Shown piece by piece: positions 1-8,908 of a stretch of 64,000 nt of DNA (the first letter of the stretch is position 1; each line of letters opens with the position of its first letter). The notes beneath the pieces are model-generated. The model had not been told where the DNA came from. It saw only the letters and a program-made list of their open reading frames with translations, and searched no databases. The stretch comes from Sporolactobacillus sp. THM7-7 (GTDB taxonomy: Bacteria; Bacillota; Bacilli; Bacillales; Sporolactobacillaceae), in contig NZ_SEMB01000006.1 in NCBI RefSeq assembly GCF_004153225.1, positions 1-64,000 on the forward strand, in the 5' to 3' direction. Made by a program: the position numbers and the translations under genes.

Positions 1-286
1 GATTGGTAATTTTTGTTATTTGGTGTGGGCTTTGTTAGTCATACGCTTTTTTAAGTGCTTTTGGATAAAGGGCCAAAAAAATTTCCAATTTCTCGTTTTT
101 AGGGACTTGACATATTACCACTAGGCTTTCTTCTTCTATACTAAAACACGCCTCTTTTCTCCGGAACAATCCGCGGATGTAAGTACTCATAAGACTTTCG
201 GCGTAGTTGAAACGGGATCACTTTCTGATCATAACAAAAAAAGATGAACTGAAGATGAACAAAAGGGAAAAATTTTTAAAAACAGA
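1..286. other. Intergenic edge, no gene seen
   Basis: AT-rich sequence downstream of the sbcC stop codon. I see no convincing reading frame with a ribosome site, no RNA gene and no clear terminator. A TTGACA-like hexamer near 117 has no well-spaced -10 partner. Confidence 0.4.
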
Positions 287-3200
287 TCATAGTACCTCCA
301 TCCTGATCCGGCTGCCTCGGCCCGACGGCTCGGCTGGATCGACGATGAGTTTACGCGGCAAGCGTTCTCTCATCTCAGGAACATGGCTGATGACGCCGAT
401 CGACAGACGCCGCATATGCAATTTTTCAAGAGCCGTCAGTACGGTATCCAGCAGGTCTGGATCAAGTGTACCAAATCCTTCGTCGAGAAAGAAGAATTGC
501 AGGGGGACGCTGCCTCGGAGCTGAATTTGTTCAGAAAGCGACAAAGCCAGGGCAAGCGATGTCAGAAAAGTCTCCCCGCCGGAGAGAGAAGTAACAGGCC
601 GGCGGATGCCGCCGTTTCCATCGTCCCGGATGACAAATCCTCCGGCGCCATCCACCTCGATCGCGTAGCGGGAATGCGTCAGATCGCCCAATCGTTTGGA
701 TGCGGCAAAGCAGACCTGTTCCAGCTGTTCTTCGGCAACGAACGACACAAAGGCATTGCCCCTGAGGGCACGTTGTAATTGTTCGAATTGATCGGCTGCT
801 TTTTGCGTTCGGATACGCTCTGATTCCAATTTTTTGTACAACGCATGCCTTTCTTCGAGATTTTCCAGCGCTTTGACCGCCGCGCCGAACTGTTCACTCA
901 GTTGCTGTACGGCCTGTTTCCTTTCGCCATAAAGTCTCTCTGCCTTATCCGACTCCTCATCGGTCACCATTCTTCCATTCAGCTGTTTTTCTATCTCTCT
1001 GATCGCGGAAGCAAGCTCGGCCGTCTCCCGCTCGTAACCCGCGACCGCTTCGGCGAAAGCGACCCGCCTTTCCTCGGAAAGATGCGCGGCCAGAACATCC
1101 GCCCGTCTTTTAAAAGCCGAACGGGAGCGTTTTTTCTCCCATTTTTCTTCAGCCAGCCTTTTTGCCGCTTCCGCCCGAGTGAAACGGTCCGAAGCATTGC
1201 TATACTGCTTGTCAATTTTCAGATGCGCGGCCAGTGTTTCCTGCCAATTCCGATAACCGTGTTCCCGTCTTTCTTTCAACTGAGCCAGCTCCTGATCGGT
1301 CTTTTTGATTTGTTTTTCGATCGGCGTGTCCGTGTCGAGGTTCAACTTGGAAAGCTGCAGGAAATAATTTTCACAGGCTTTTCGGGATGCCGCAAGACGT
1401 CCGCCTGCTTCATGCCACTTCGCCTCAAGTTTTCCGCTTTCGTCCTGCCCGGCGGTCATCTCTCGGTCGGACTCACGCAGACGCTCTCTTATTTTCGCCG
1501 CTTGTTTTCTTATTGCCTCCGCTTCCTCATCCGCCTTTTGCATTCGGTTGTATGTATCTGTGACCTCTTCCGGCGGCGGATAATCGGCCGGCCAGTCTCT
1601 TCGGAACGCTTCGGCTTCTTTTTTTCGTTCCATCGCCTCCGTCTGGATCGCTTGTTTTTTATTTTCATAGAAACTTAGCTCGGTATTCAGCGTCGCACGC
1701 TTCATTTTCATGTGATTCTCTTCTGTCGATAAAGGCTCCAGCGCCTCTCCGATAGCCAGAATGTCTTGACTGATCTCTTTGAGCGAGAGCGATAAATCAT
1801 TCACAACTTTCTGTAGTCCGGAGACGTCCCATTCGGAAAAATGAACGGTTTCTCCGGATGCGGCCGCTGATTCCGCTCGGCCAGCACTGTCAAGCCGATT
1901 CGGAAAAGTTTGAACGAGTGTCTTCGATTGCTGCTCGATCTGCGTGAGGCGGACGCTCACCTCTCGCTGACCGCGAACCAATTCCTGATCAGCTTTCTGG
2001 TAAAAGCTTATTTCCTGATCAATCGCCTGTGTGGAAATCTCTTCCTCCACGGCAGCCGGACGGGGATGATGGACGGAGCCGCAGACGGGACATGGGTCCC
2101 CCTCTTTCAGCCCGACGGCCAGATCAATTGAAAGCGACTTCCGATAAGCCGCATCACGTGCTTTGCCCGCCTTTTCTATCTTCTTTGCGACATAGACGCG
2201 GGCCATCCTGATGCTTTTGCCAAGCTCTGCCGCCTGATGATACACCGTCTGACACCGCTGGAACAGATAGGCCCCTTTTTCAGCCATACGCTCTTCCCGC
2301 TTTCTCAGACGTTCCATCTTTTCCCGCCTTTCGAGCCACATTTTATGCTGGGCTGCCCATTCTTTTCTTTTCTCACGCAAGAAGGTCTCCGCCGTGTTGA
2401 GCGCGTTCTTCTTCTCCATCGCTTGGCGAAGGATCGCTCGACGGCCGCTGGGCACTTCGATGGCATACAGTTTTTCTTCCAATTTCTGCAGGCTTTCCGA
2501 CAGTCTCTCTTTATAATCAAGCACACAGGCAAGCTTTTGTTTTTGCCTCTTTTTCTCCTTTTCAATCTCGGAAAGCCGGCTGGTCGCGTTTTTAATTTCC
2601 CTTTCCTGATCCTCGAGCTGACGCTGAATGTTCAGCCCCTGAATCAGCCGCTCTTTCCGTTTCAGGAGTGCCGGCTCTTTTTTCTCCTGTTCTTTTTTCG
2701 ACGCTTCATAAGCCTCTCTGTTCTTTTTCTCGCTTTGCCGCGAGCGCTCATATTGCTTTCTCACCCGCTCCAGCGTTTCCCGGGTTTCTTCGCAGTCTCT
2801 TTCCGCACCGATCAAAGTCTCAAGATAGGGAAAAATTTTATCGGCCGCTTCGGCTAGCCGAAGGCACAGCTTTTTTTCCTCCATTTCTTCCCGCTTCTTG
2901 AGCAAAGCCTGATGCGCCCTCTGTTTCTCGTCCCGATCTTCCTGCAACCGGCGGATGCTCCTTACATCAGCCAGTGTCTTTTCGGCTTCGGCCAAATCAC
3001 TGCGTCGATGGTTCAGTTCTTTTTTTATCCGGCGGGCCGCTTCCTGCCCCCTTTCTACCGCCTCTTTTGACGCGTCGCCGAGAACGGCTTCTTGTTCACG
3101 TATTGTGGTCAGCTGCTGCTTCGTTTCTTCAGTGTGTTTTCTCAGATGGGCGATCAGCTGATCTCCATACTTTTCCAGATGAAAGAGCCGCTGAAGCATT

Positions 3201-3700
3201 CTCCGCCTCTCCGCGCCTTTCAGCGATAAAAATTCAGAAAATTTTCCCTGTGGCAGGACAACCGCCCGTGTAAAATCATCATGGGTCAGTCCGAGAATGT
3301 CGACCACTTTCCCCGTAACGTCACGTTCTTTATCGGCGATCACTTCTATTTTCTCTCCCAGCTTCATCAGCCGGCAGCTGCTTAAACGAAGTCCCCCGTC
3401 TTTTGTCCGTTTGTATGCCCGTTCGGCGCGGTAGCGTACGGGAAGTGTTCCAGCCAGCTCAAAAGTGAAAGAGACCGAGAGCTGATTTTCCAGCTGGTTG
3501 AGAATGCCTTGCGTGTTATTTGCGGCACGCTCGACTGTCCCGTACAGAGCGAGGGTAATGGCATCGAGAATCGTCGATTTGCCGCTTCCTGTCGGCCCGA
3601 ATATGCCGAAAACGCCTCCTGAACATAATTTTTCAAAGTCGATATGCTGCGCTTTGCGGAAACTGTTCAGCCCCGCAAGCGAAAGTTCAATCGGTTTCAT
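287..3700 (-). CDS. sbcC: Nuclease SbcCD subunit C (Rad50-like SMC ATPase)
   Basis: This is the ATPase subunit of the SbcCD (Mre11-Rad50-type) complex, which opens hairpins and trims protein-blocked double-strand ends. The 1137-residue protein has Walker A GPTGSGKST at residues 35-43. Long charged coiled coils flank a zinc-hook CPVC at 537-540. The ABC signature LSGGE lies near residue 1040, and Walker B (LDEGFGTLD) follows about 30 residues later. The start overlaps the sbcD stop by 14 bp, so the two are probably translationally coupled. It is the last gene of the addB-addA-sbcD-sbcC run. The family assignment is secure; repair of AddAB-processed ends is inferred from context. Confidence 0.96.
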   Translation of the reverse strand: MKPIELSLAGLNSFRKAQHIDFEKLCSGGVFGIFGPTGSGKSTILDAITLALYGTVERAANNTQGILNQLENQLSVSFTFELAGTLPVRYRAERAYKRTKDGGLRLSSCRLMKLGEKIEVIADKERDVTGKVVDILGLTHDDFTRAVVLPQGKFSEFLSLKGAERRRMLQRLFHLEKYGDQLIAHLRKHTEETKQQLTTIREQEAVLGDASKEAVERGQEAARRIKKELNHRRSDLAEAEKTLADVRSIRRLQEDRDEKQRAHQALLKKREEMEEKKLCLRLAEAADKIFPYLETLIGAERDCEETRETLERVRKQYERSRQSEKKNREAYEASKKEQEKKEPALLKRKERLIQGLNIQRQLEDQEREIKNATSRLSEIEKEKKRQKQKLACVLDYKERLSESLQKLEEKLYAIEVPSGRRAILRQAMEKKNALNTAETFLREKRKEWAAQHKMWLERREKMERLRKREERMAEKGAYLFQRCQTVYHQAAELGKSIRMARVYVAKKIEKAGKARDAAYRKSLSIDLAVGLKEGDPCPVCGSVHHPRPAAVEEEISTQAIDQEISFYQKADQELVRGQREVSVRLTQIEQQSKTLVQTFPNRLDSAGRAESAAASGETVHFSEWDVSGLQKVVNDLSLSLKEISQDILAIGEALEPLSTEENHMKMKRATLNTELSFYENKKQAIQTEAMERKKEAEAFRRDWPADYPPPEEVTDTYNRMQKADEEAEAIRKQAAKIRERLRESDREMTAGQDESGKLEAKWHEAGGRLAASRKACENYFLQLSKLNLDTDTPIEKQIKKTDQELAQLKERREHGYRNWQETLAAHLKIDKQYSNASDRFTRAEAAKRLAEEKWEKKRSRSAFKRRADVLAAHLSEERRVAFAEAVAGYERETAELASAIREIEKQLNGRMVTDEESDKAERLYGERKQAVQQLSEQFGAAVKALENLEERHALYKKLESERIRTQKAADQFEQLQRALRGNAFVSFVAEEQLEQVCFAASKRLGDLTHSRYAIEVDGAGGFVIRDDGNGGIRRPVTSLSGGETFLTSLALALSLSEQIQLRGSVPLQFFFLDEGFGTLDPDLLDTVLTALEKLHMRRLSIGVISHVPEMRERLPRKLIVDPAEPSGRGSRIRMEVL

Positions 3701-4892
3701 GGCGTTCGCTCCCTGCCGCGGCTTCCCGGACCGCGTCGTCTTCCTGTATCAGCCGGAGAAAAAGGCGTACCAGATCGGCGCTGGGTTCCGCCCCGTTCAT
3801 CTGTTTTCTGTAAAATCGGATAAATAACTGGTCGATCGGGAGACCGGATCGGCCCGCCGACGGCTCTTTTCCCGAGTTATTGGAGTAAACCGGCCGAATA
3901 CCGACAAAATGATCATAGGCTTTCCTCAGTGCCTGAATGTCGTGCATATTCATCGCCTCGTTCAGACAGATTTCAAGATCGATCCAGGCGCCCCGGTCCC
4001 GTCCTTCATTAATCCATTGCCAGACTTCTTCAAGGCCGTTTTCCGCCCGCCACTTAACGAGCGGATGGCCTGCCGATAGACAGATTTCGTTCACGTCAGC
4101 ACTCTTCCCCGGATGCACGTCAATCATCGTGACCGATTTCGACTGGCCCGACTCGGAAAAACTGTAGGCGAGCGGTGCTCCGGCGTAGCGGGTAACGGTC
4201 GGCGCTTTGTCCACCGTCTGGGGCCGGTGCAGATGCCCGAGCGCGACATACTGCGCCCCGCTCGGAAACGAAGAGGGAAAAACGGTATAGGCTCCGCCGA
4301 CTTGAATAGGGCGCTCGGAATCTGATTCTTTTCCTCCGTCTGTAAATACATGTGTCATCAGTACATTGACGGTTTCCTTGGAAAAGCGCCTGGCGTGTTC
4401 GCGAAATAAATAAGCGAGCCGATCATTGTAAGCTTCCTGGATCGCCGCTTCTTCATTCATCTCGCTCAGGCACTCATTGAGGCGGGACTCGGACGGATAT
4501 GGAATGCAGCTGAGCATCAGCCGCTCAGCTGTTCTTTTGACAGGCAGGATAATCGGTGCAGCCACCGGGCGCCCAACAATCGTAATGCCCTGCCGGCCGG
4601 CAAGAGGACGTGACGCCTCCAGCCGGTCCGGACTGTCGTGGTTGCCGGCGATGACAATGAGCGGCCGCTTCCCTCCATTTGAAAGCCGCTCGGCCGTCTC
4701 ATAAAAAAGCGCCTCGGATGCGGCAGGCGGATTCACCGTGTCAAAGACGTCGCCCGCCATCAAAACGGCATCGGCCTGCTCGCTTTCCGCGATCCGGCAG
4801 ATTTCATCCATGACCGCTTCCTGCTCGTCATCCCGCGAACGGCCCTCAAGTGTCCGTCCAAGATGCCAGTCCGCTGTATGCAGTATTCTCAC
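3687..4892 (-). CDS. sbcD: Nuclease SbcCD subunit D (Mre11-like)
   Basis: This is the metallophosphoesterase subunit of SbcCD, supplying the Mn-dependent exonuclease/endonuclease activity. The 401-residue protein opens with the DxH motif (TADWHLG, residues 7-13). It then shows AGDVFDT near 47, GNHDSP near 103 and a later MTHVF/GHLHRP pair, which together are the conserved Mre11 metal ligands. Length is typical of SbcD. A ribosome site lies in the CTCCCCTCC complement just upstream. The 260-bp gap to addA holds repeat copy A, so addBA and sbcDC may be one transcript interrupted by a repeat. Confidence 0.96.
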   Translation of the reverse strand: MRILHTADWHLGRTLEGRSRDDEQEAVMDEICRIAESEQADAVLMAGDVFDTVNPPAASEALFYETAERLSNGGKRPLIVIAGNHDSPDRLEASRPLAGRQGITIVGRPVAAPIILPVKRTAERLMLSCIPYPSESRLNECLSEMNEEAAIQEAYNDRLAYLFREHARRFSKETVNVLMTHVFTDGGKESDSERPIQVGGAYTVFPSSFPSGAQYVALGHLHRPQTVDKAPTVTRYAGAPLAYSFSESGQSKSVTMIDVHPGKSADVNEICLSAGHPLVKWRAENGLEEVWQWINEGRDRGAWIDLEICLNEAMNMHDIQALRKAYDHFVGIRPVYSNNSGKEPSAGRSGLPIDQLFIRFYRKQMNGAEPSADLVRLFLRLIQEDDAVREAAAGSERHETD

Positions 4893-4923
4893 AAATTCTC
4901 CCCTCCTTAATAGAAATAGAAAA

Positions 4924-5099
4924 TGTTCGAAAAGTCGGGGGAAAATGGCTGCCCAAGCCCTGCGTCAGATTGCTTCTTGCGCTTTTTATGTTCTATGTGT
5001 GTACGCACAGGCAGCCGAAACCGCGCTTTCTCGGCTCTCCGACGGCCAGGACGGCCGCGTTTTAACCGGGAACCCTCTGTTTCTCCTCTTTTTCGAACA
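4924..5099. repeat. Dispersed intergenic repeat, family 1 copy A
   Basis: The element begins TGTTCGAAAAG and ends CTTTTTCGAACA, so its ends are inverted repeats about 176 bp apart. It lies between the addA stop and the sbcD start, 31 bp before sbcD. The sbcD-proximal part (CGGGGGAAAATGGCTGCCCAAGC region) matches copy B closely. Function is unknown. Confidence 0.75.
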
Positions 5100-5152
5100 A
5101 GCTTCTATCTTTTTATAATGCGAGCGGTGCCGTCTTCTCTCTATTGAAAAGA

Positions 5153-8100
5153 TCAGCCGTTTGATGAATCTTCTCTAAGTTTGCCGGACGTCATATCCAG
5201 AAAATAACCGCCGTCGAAAGCGTAAAGTCCGACTTGGGCAACCGGTCGCCTCCAGATTTGCTCAATGGCTGTCCGATAGAGATCGAGCTGAACGTGATAA
5301 CGCCGATATAGTTCACGCTTTATCTCCGGCTCCCCGGAAAACCGCGAAGAAAGCTGATCGGTTTTGTAATCCAGCAGCAAAATGCCTGACTGATCCTCGA
5401 CGATGCAGTCAATGACCCCCTGAACGAGCACCTTTTCTTCACGTCCAGCAGACTTTTCCCACTCTGGATAAACCTTGTCCGCATCAAGGACGAGACTGAA
5501 CGGACATTCACGCGTCACCTGATCCGCCAGCCTCATTTTACGGCCAACATCCGTCTGAAAAAATTGTGAGACGGCCTCATAATCAAGACTTTCTTCTTGT
5601 TCGGACGTTAAAATCTCTTTTTCTACCAGGCGCAGCCCTTGATCGCGAAGCGAACGGCGGTCAAGCGGGCCGCGCAAATCCAGATGCTGCATCAGCACAT
5701 GCAGAGCCGTACCGCGTTCGGCAGGTGAAAGTGTCCTTCGCTGGAGAAAACGAGGACGGTTGCCGCCGATTTTCGGCAGCCGGTCAGGGCCCGCCAGCAT
5801 CCGGTCATCCAACCCCTCATTAAAATATTCCTGCTGGCGCTTGATCTCGGTCACTGTCTGTTTGGCCATATAAAGAGTCGCGTTCAAAGCGGGATATGTC
5901 CATTCCAGTCGGCGCCGTACCTCTTCTTTCATGCCGGAGTCGACCTTCACGGCCCGCCGATCCTTCAGACAGGTCAGCTTATCCGTCTCGTGAACTGCTG
6001 CATCGGAAAGAGACGGCGCCAGGGCGCCGGCGGGTATAAGGCACACGCTCCAGGAGGAAAGGTCTTCAGAGCCCGCCGTGCGGTCCGGCGCCTCGCCGAT
6101 CGGCTCATACATCGTTTCCCGGTTGCCGAAGACGCACGGACCGATCCAGTCTAAAAAGGATGTAGCAGAAGCACGCTGATAGGCCGGAAGGAGTCGATTT
6201 CCAGTATGAGGGGAATGCCGCCAATGATCCCCCCTTTTCTTTGCATCGGCTGCTGAGCCGAGCAGAATCAGCTTTTCTTTCGCACGTGTCATCGCCACGT
6301 AAAGAATACGCATTTCCTCGGCAACCGTCTCTTTCCGAATTTGTTCCTTAATCACCAGATACGGCAGCGTCGGGACGCTCATTCTCCGTTCCGGGTCAAT
6401 CCAGCGCGTGCCGAGTCCGAGTGTTTTATGCAGCAGCGCGGGTTCGTTTGTATCCTTTAAATTAAATTTTTTGTCGCATCCCGCAACGAAGACGACCGGA
6501 AACTCCAGTCCCTTACTTTTATGGATCGTCATCACTCGGACTACATCTTCCTGTTCGCTGAGCACCCGGGCCTCGCCAAGATCGCCGCCGTTTTCTCTCA
6601 TGCGTTCGATAAAGCGCAAAAAGCGAAAAAGCCCGCGGAACGACGTACTTTCGAATTGCCGGGCCCGGTCATAGAGGGCCTTGAGATTTGCCTGTCTCTG
6701 CGTGCCCCCTGCCTGTCCGCCTGTATAATCATAATAACCGGTATCCTGATAAATCTGCCAGATCAGTGCGGCAACCGAATGATTTTTCGCAAAATCTCTC
6801 CATTGCCCAAGCCGAGCAAGAAAACGATTCAGCCGATCAGCCAGATGATCCTTATTGCTGCGTGTATACAGCCGCATCGCCTGAAAATAGGAAGCGGTCC
6901 TGTCTGCCATACGCACGGCGGCGAGCGAGTCTTCGTTTAGACCGACGATCGGCGATCGGAGTACCGAAGCAAGAGGAATATCCTGAAGCGGGTTATCAAT
7001 GATCTTCAGTACAGAGAGCATCACCGATATTTCCACTGTATCGAAGTATCCTGTCGCCAGTTCGGCATACGCGGGAATTCCCCGTTCTTTTAAAACATCC
7101 ATGACCACGCCCGCCGAACGGCTTGCCGACCGCAGTAAAACGGCAATATCTCGGAAACGAATCGGGCGCATGCTGCCTCTTTTCCGATCAAACACCTGGA
7201 AAGCCGTCCCTTCCCTTCCGGTCAGGGCGCCGATTCGATCGGCAATGGCGCGTGCCTCCAGTTCAATAGCCTGGGCATCATCCGCTGCTCCTCCGTCTGA
7301 CCGATCATTATCGGAACGGTCAATGATTTCCAGCTCTACTGCCTCCCCGTCTCCCGGGTATCTAGCTCCGCAACGAAGCTTTGCCGAATCGTCATAAAGT
7401 ACGCCGCCGACCTCCTCATCCATCGTCTGACTGAAAAGGAAGTTTATTCCTTGAATTACTTCGCGTCTGCTGCGGAAATTGCGGGAAAGGTCGATTTTTA
7501 CCCCGCTTGTCTCAGGCCGGGAAAACCGTTTATATTTTTCAAGAAAGAGCCCCGGCTCGGCAAGCCGAAATCCGTAAATACTCTGCTTGACATCGCCAAC
7601 CATGAATAAATGGCCGCTTCCGGGACCGCCTCCTGAAACCAGCCGAAGAATCGATTCCTGCACGCGATTTGTATCCTGATACTCATCTACGAGCACTTCG
7701 GCAAATTGCGCGCGATACTGCTCCGCGACAACCGACGGATGTTCATCCCCCGGAGCGGAATCCTCCCTTCGTAAAATCGTCAGGCAGTCATGTTCGAGAT
7801 CGGAAAAATCAAGCAGTCCCCTTTTTCGTTTTTCTTTTTTAAAACGTTCGGAGAAATCTTGAACCAGTTCCTTGAGCAGAAGAACGGACGAGGCCATGTC
7901 TTTCAAATCGTGAAAGTGCTCCTCCGATGTGCGTCCGAACCATTGCTGCTGAAGCTCGCCGATTTTCCGCTTGACTTGCTCGCGAATGGATCTCACCTCG
8001 TCCTTTAAAGCATCGTCAATCTCCTTTCCGCGGCAAGGTTTCAGTTTTCCGAAAGAGAAGGCAGCAAATGATGCCCGCAGCGATTCCCAGTCGGTTCCGG

Positions 8101-8908
8101 CTGCCGAAGCCAGCTGTTTGAGCCCCTCTCTATCTTCAGCGAGTGTAACCGCATAAGGTTTCGGGCCGCCTGGTTCCTCACAGAGACGTCTTGCCTCATC
8201 CAAAGCGGCCAGTGAGGCGTCAATCTTGCGCTTCAGACCTTTCTTTAACTCTTTTGCCCAACCAAAATCATCGATCGATGCTTTGCCCTCAGTCTGATAG
8301 GCTAGTACCATCTGATTCAGCCACTCTTCAGGCCAGGGATGGCTGCGGGAAAAATCGTACAGTTTTAATATGAGACGCTCCAGATGATCGTCGCTCCGGT
8401 CGTCGGAGTAGCGGTCGACCAGACGGTAAAACTCGGGATCCCCGGAGCCGTAGCGCTCTTCAAGTACCTCGCTGAGCACTTCGTCGCGCAGCAGGACGGA
8501 TTCCGTCTCGTCCAGCATCCGGAAACTAGGATCAAGGTCAAGAAAATAGTAATAGCGTTTAACAACAGACATACAGAACGCGTGCAGCGTTATTATGGAT
8601 GCTTTGCTCAGCAAAGCTTGCTGCCGGCGCAGATAGAGAGATTCCGGGTGCTCGGCAATTTCCTGATCCAGCGCTTTTCCGATCCGCTCCTTCATCTCCG
8701 AGGCCGCCGCTTTGGTAAAGGTAACGACGAGCAAATCGTCGATGCCTGTCGGATTGTCCGGATCGGTCATTCGACGGATGATCCGCTCGACAAGCACGGC
8801 CGTCTTTCCCGAACCGGCCGCAGCGGCCACCAGAATGTCGCGTCCCTGTTCGGTAATGGCCCGCCACTGCTCGTCCGTCCATCGGCTGTTCGCCGGCTTA
8901 GTCTGCAT
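5153..8908 (-). CDS. addA: ATP-dependent helicase/nuclease subunit A
   Basis: AddA is the UvrD-type helicase and 3' end nuclease of the AddAB (RexAB) recombination complex, which resects double-strand ends up to Chi for RecA loading. The protein has 1251 residues from the chosen ATG; a GTG one codon earlier is possible. Walker A AAAGSGKT lies at about residues 29-36. The helicase motif DEYQDTN lies near 410, and a RecB-family nuclease motif LLDYKTD sits near the C terminus. Length fits the Bacillus protein. The start overlaps the addB stop by 11 bp behind a GGAGGAGGG site, showing tight coupling. Confidence 0.97.
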   Translation of the reverse strand: MQTKPANSRWTDEQWRAITEQGRDILVAAAAGSGKTAVLVERIIRRMTDPDNPTGIDDLLVVTFTKAAASEMKERIGKALDQEIAEHPESLYLRRQQALLSKASIITLHAFCMSVVKRYYYFLDLDPSFRMLDETESVLLRDEVLSEVLEERYGSGDPEFYRLVDRYSDDRSDDHLERLILKLYDFSRSHPWPEEWLNQMVLAYQTEGKASIDDFGWAKELKKGLKRKIDASLAALDEARRLCEEPGGPKPYAVTLAEDREGLKQLASAAGTDWESLRASFAAFSFGKLKPCRGKEIDDALKDEVRSIREQVKRKIGELQQQWFGRTSEEHFHDLKDMASSVLLLKELVQDFSERFKKEKRKRGLLDFSDLEHDCLTILRREDSAPGDEHPSVVAEQYRAQFAEVLVDEYQDTNRVQESILRLVSGGGPGSGHLFMVGDVKQSIYGFRLAEPGLFLEKYKRFSRPETSGVKIDLSRNFRSRREVIQGINFLFSQTMDEEVGGVLYDDSAKLRCGARYPGDGEAVELEIIDRSDNDRSDGGAADDAQAIELEARAIADRIGALTGREGTAFQVFDRKRGSMRPIRFRDIAVLLRSASRSAGVVMDVLKERGIPAYAELATGYFDTVEISVMLSVLKIIDNPLQDIPLASVLRSPIVGLNEDSLAAVRMADRTASYFQAMRLYTRSNKDHLADRLNRFLARLGQWRDFAKNHSVAALIWQIYQDTGYYDYTGGQAGGTQRQANLKALYDRARQFESTSFRGLFRFLRFIERMRENGGDLGEARVLSEQEDVVRVMTIHKSKGLEFPVVFVAGCDKKFNLKDTNEPALLHKTLGLGTRWIDPERRMSVPTLPYLVIKEQIRKETVAEEMRILYVAMTRAKEKLILLGSAADAKKRGDHWRHSPHTGNRLLPAYQRASATSFLDWIGPCVFGNRETMYEPIGEAPDRTAGSEDLSSWSVCLIPAGALAPSLSDAAVHETDKLTCLKDRRAVKVDSGMKEEVRRRLEWTYPALNATLYMAKQTVTEIKRQQEYFNEGLDDRMLAGPDRLPKIGGNRPRFLQRRTLSPAERGTALHVLMQHLDLRGPLDRRSLRDQGLRLVEKEILTSEQEESLDYEAVSQFFQTDVGRKMRLADQVTRECPFSLVLDADKVYPEWEKSAGREEKVLVQGVIDCIVEDQSGILLLDYKTDQLSSRFSGEPEIKRELYRRYHVQLDLYRTAIEQIWRRPVAQVGLYAFDGGYFLDMTSGKLREDSSNG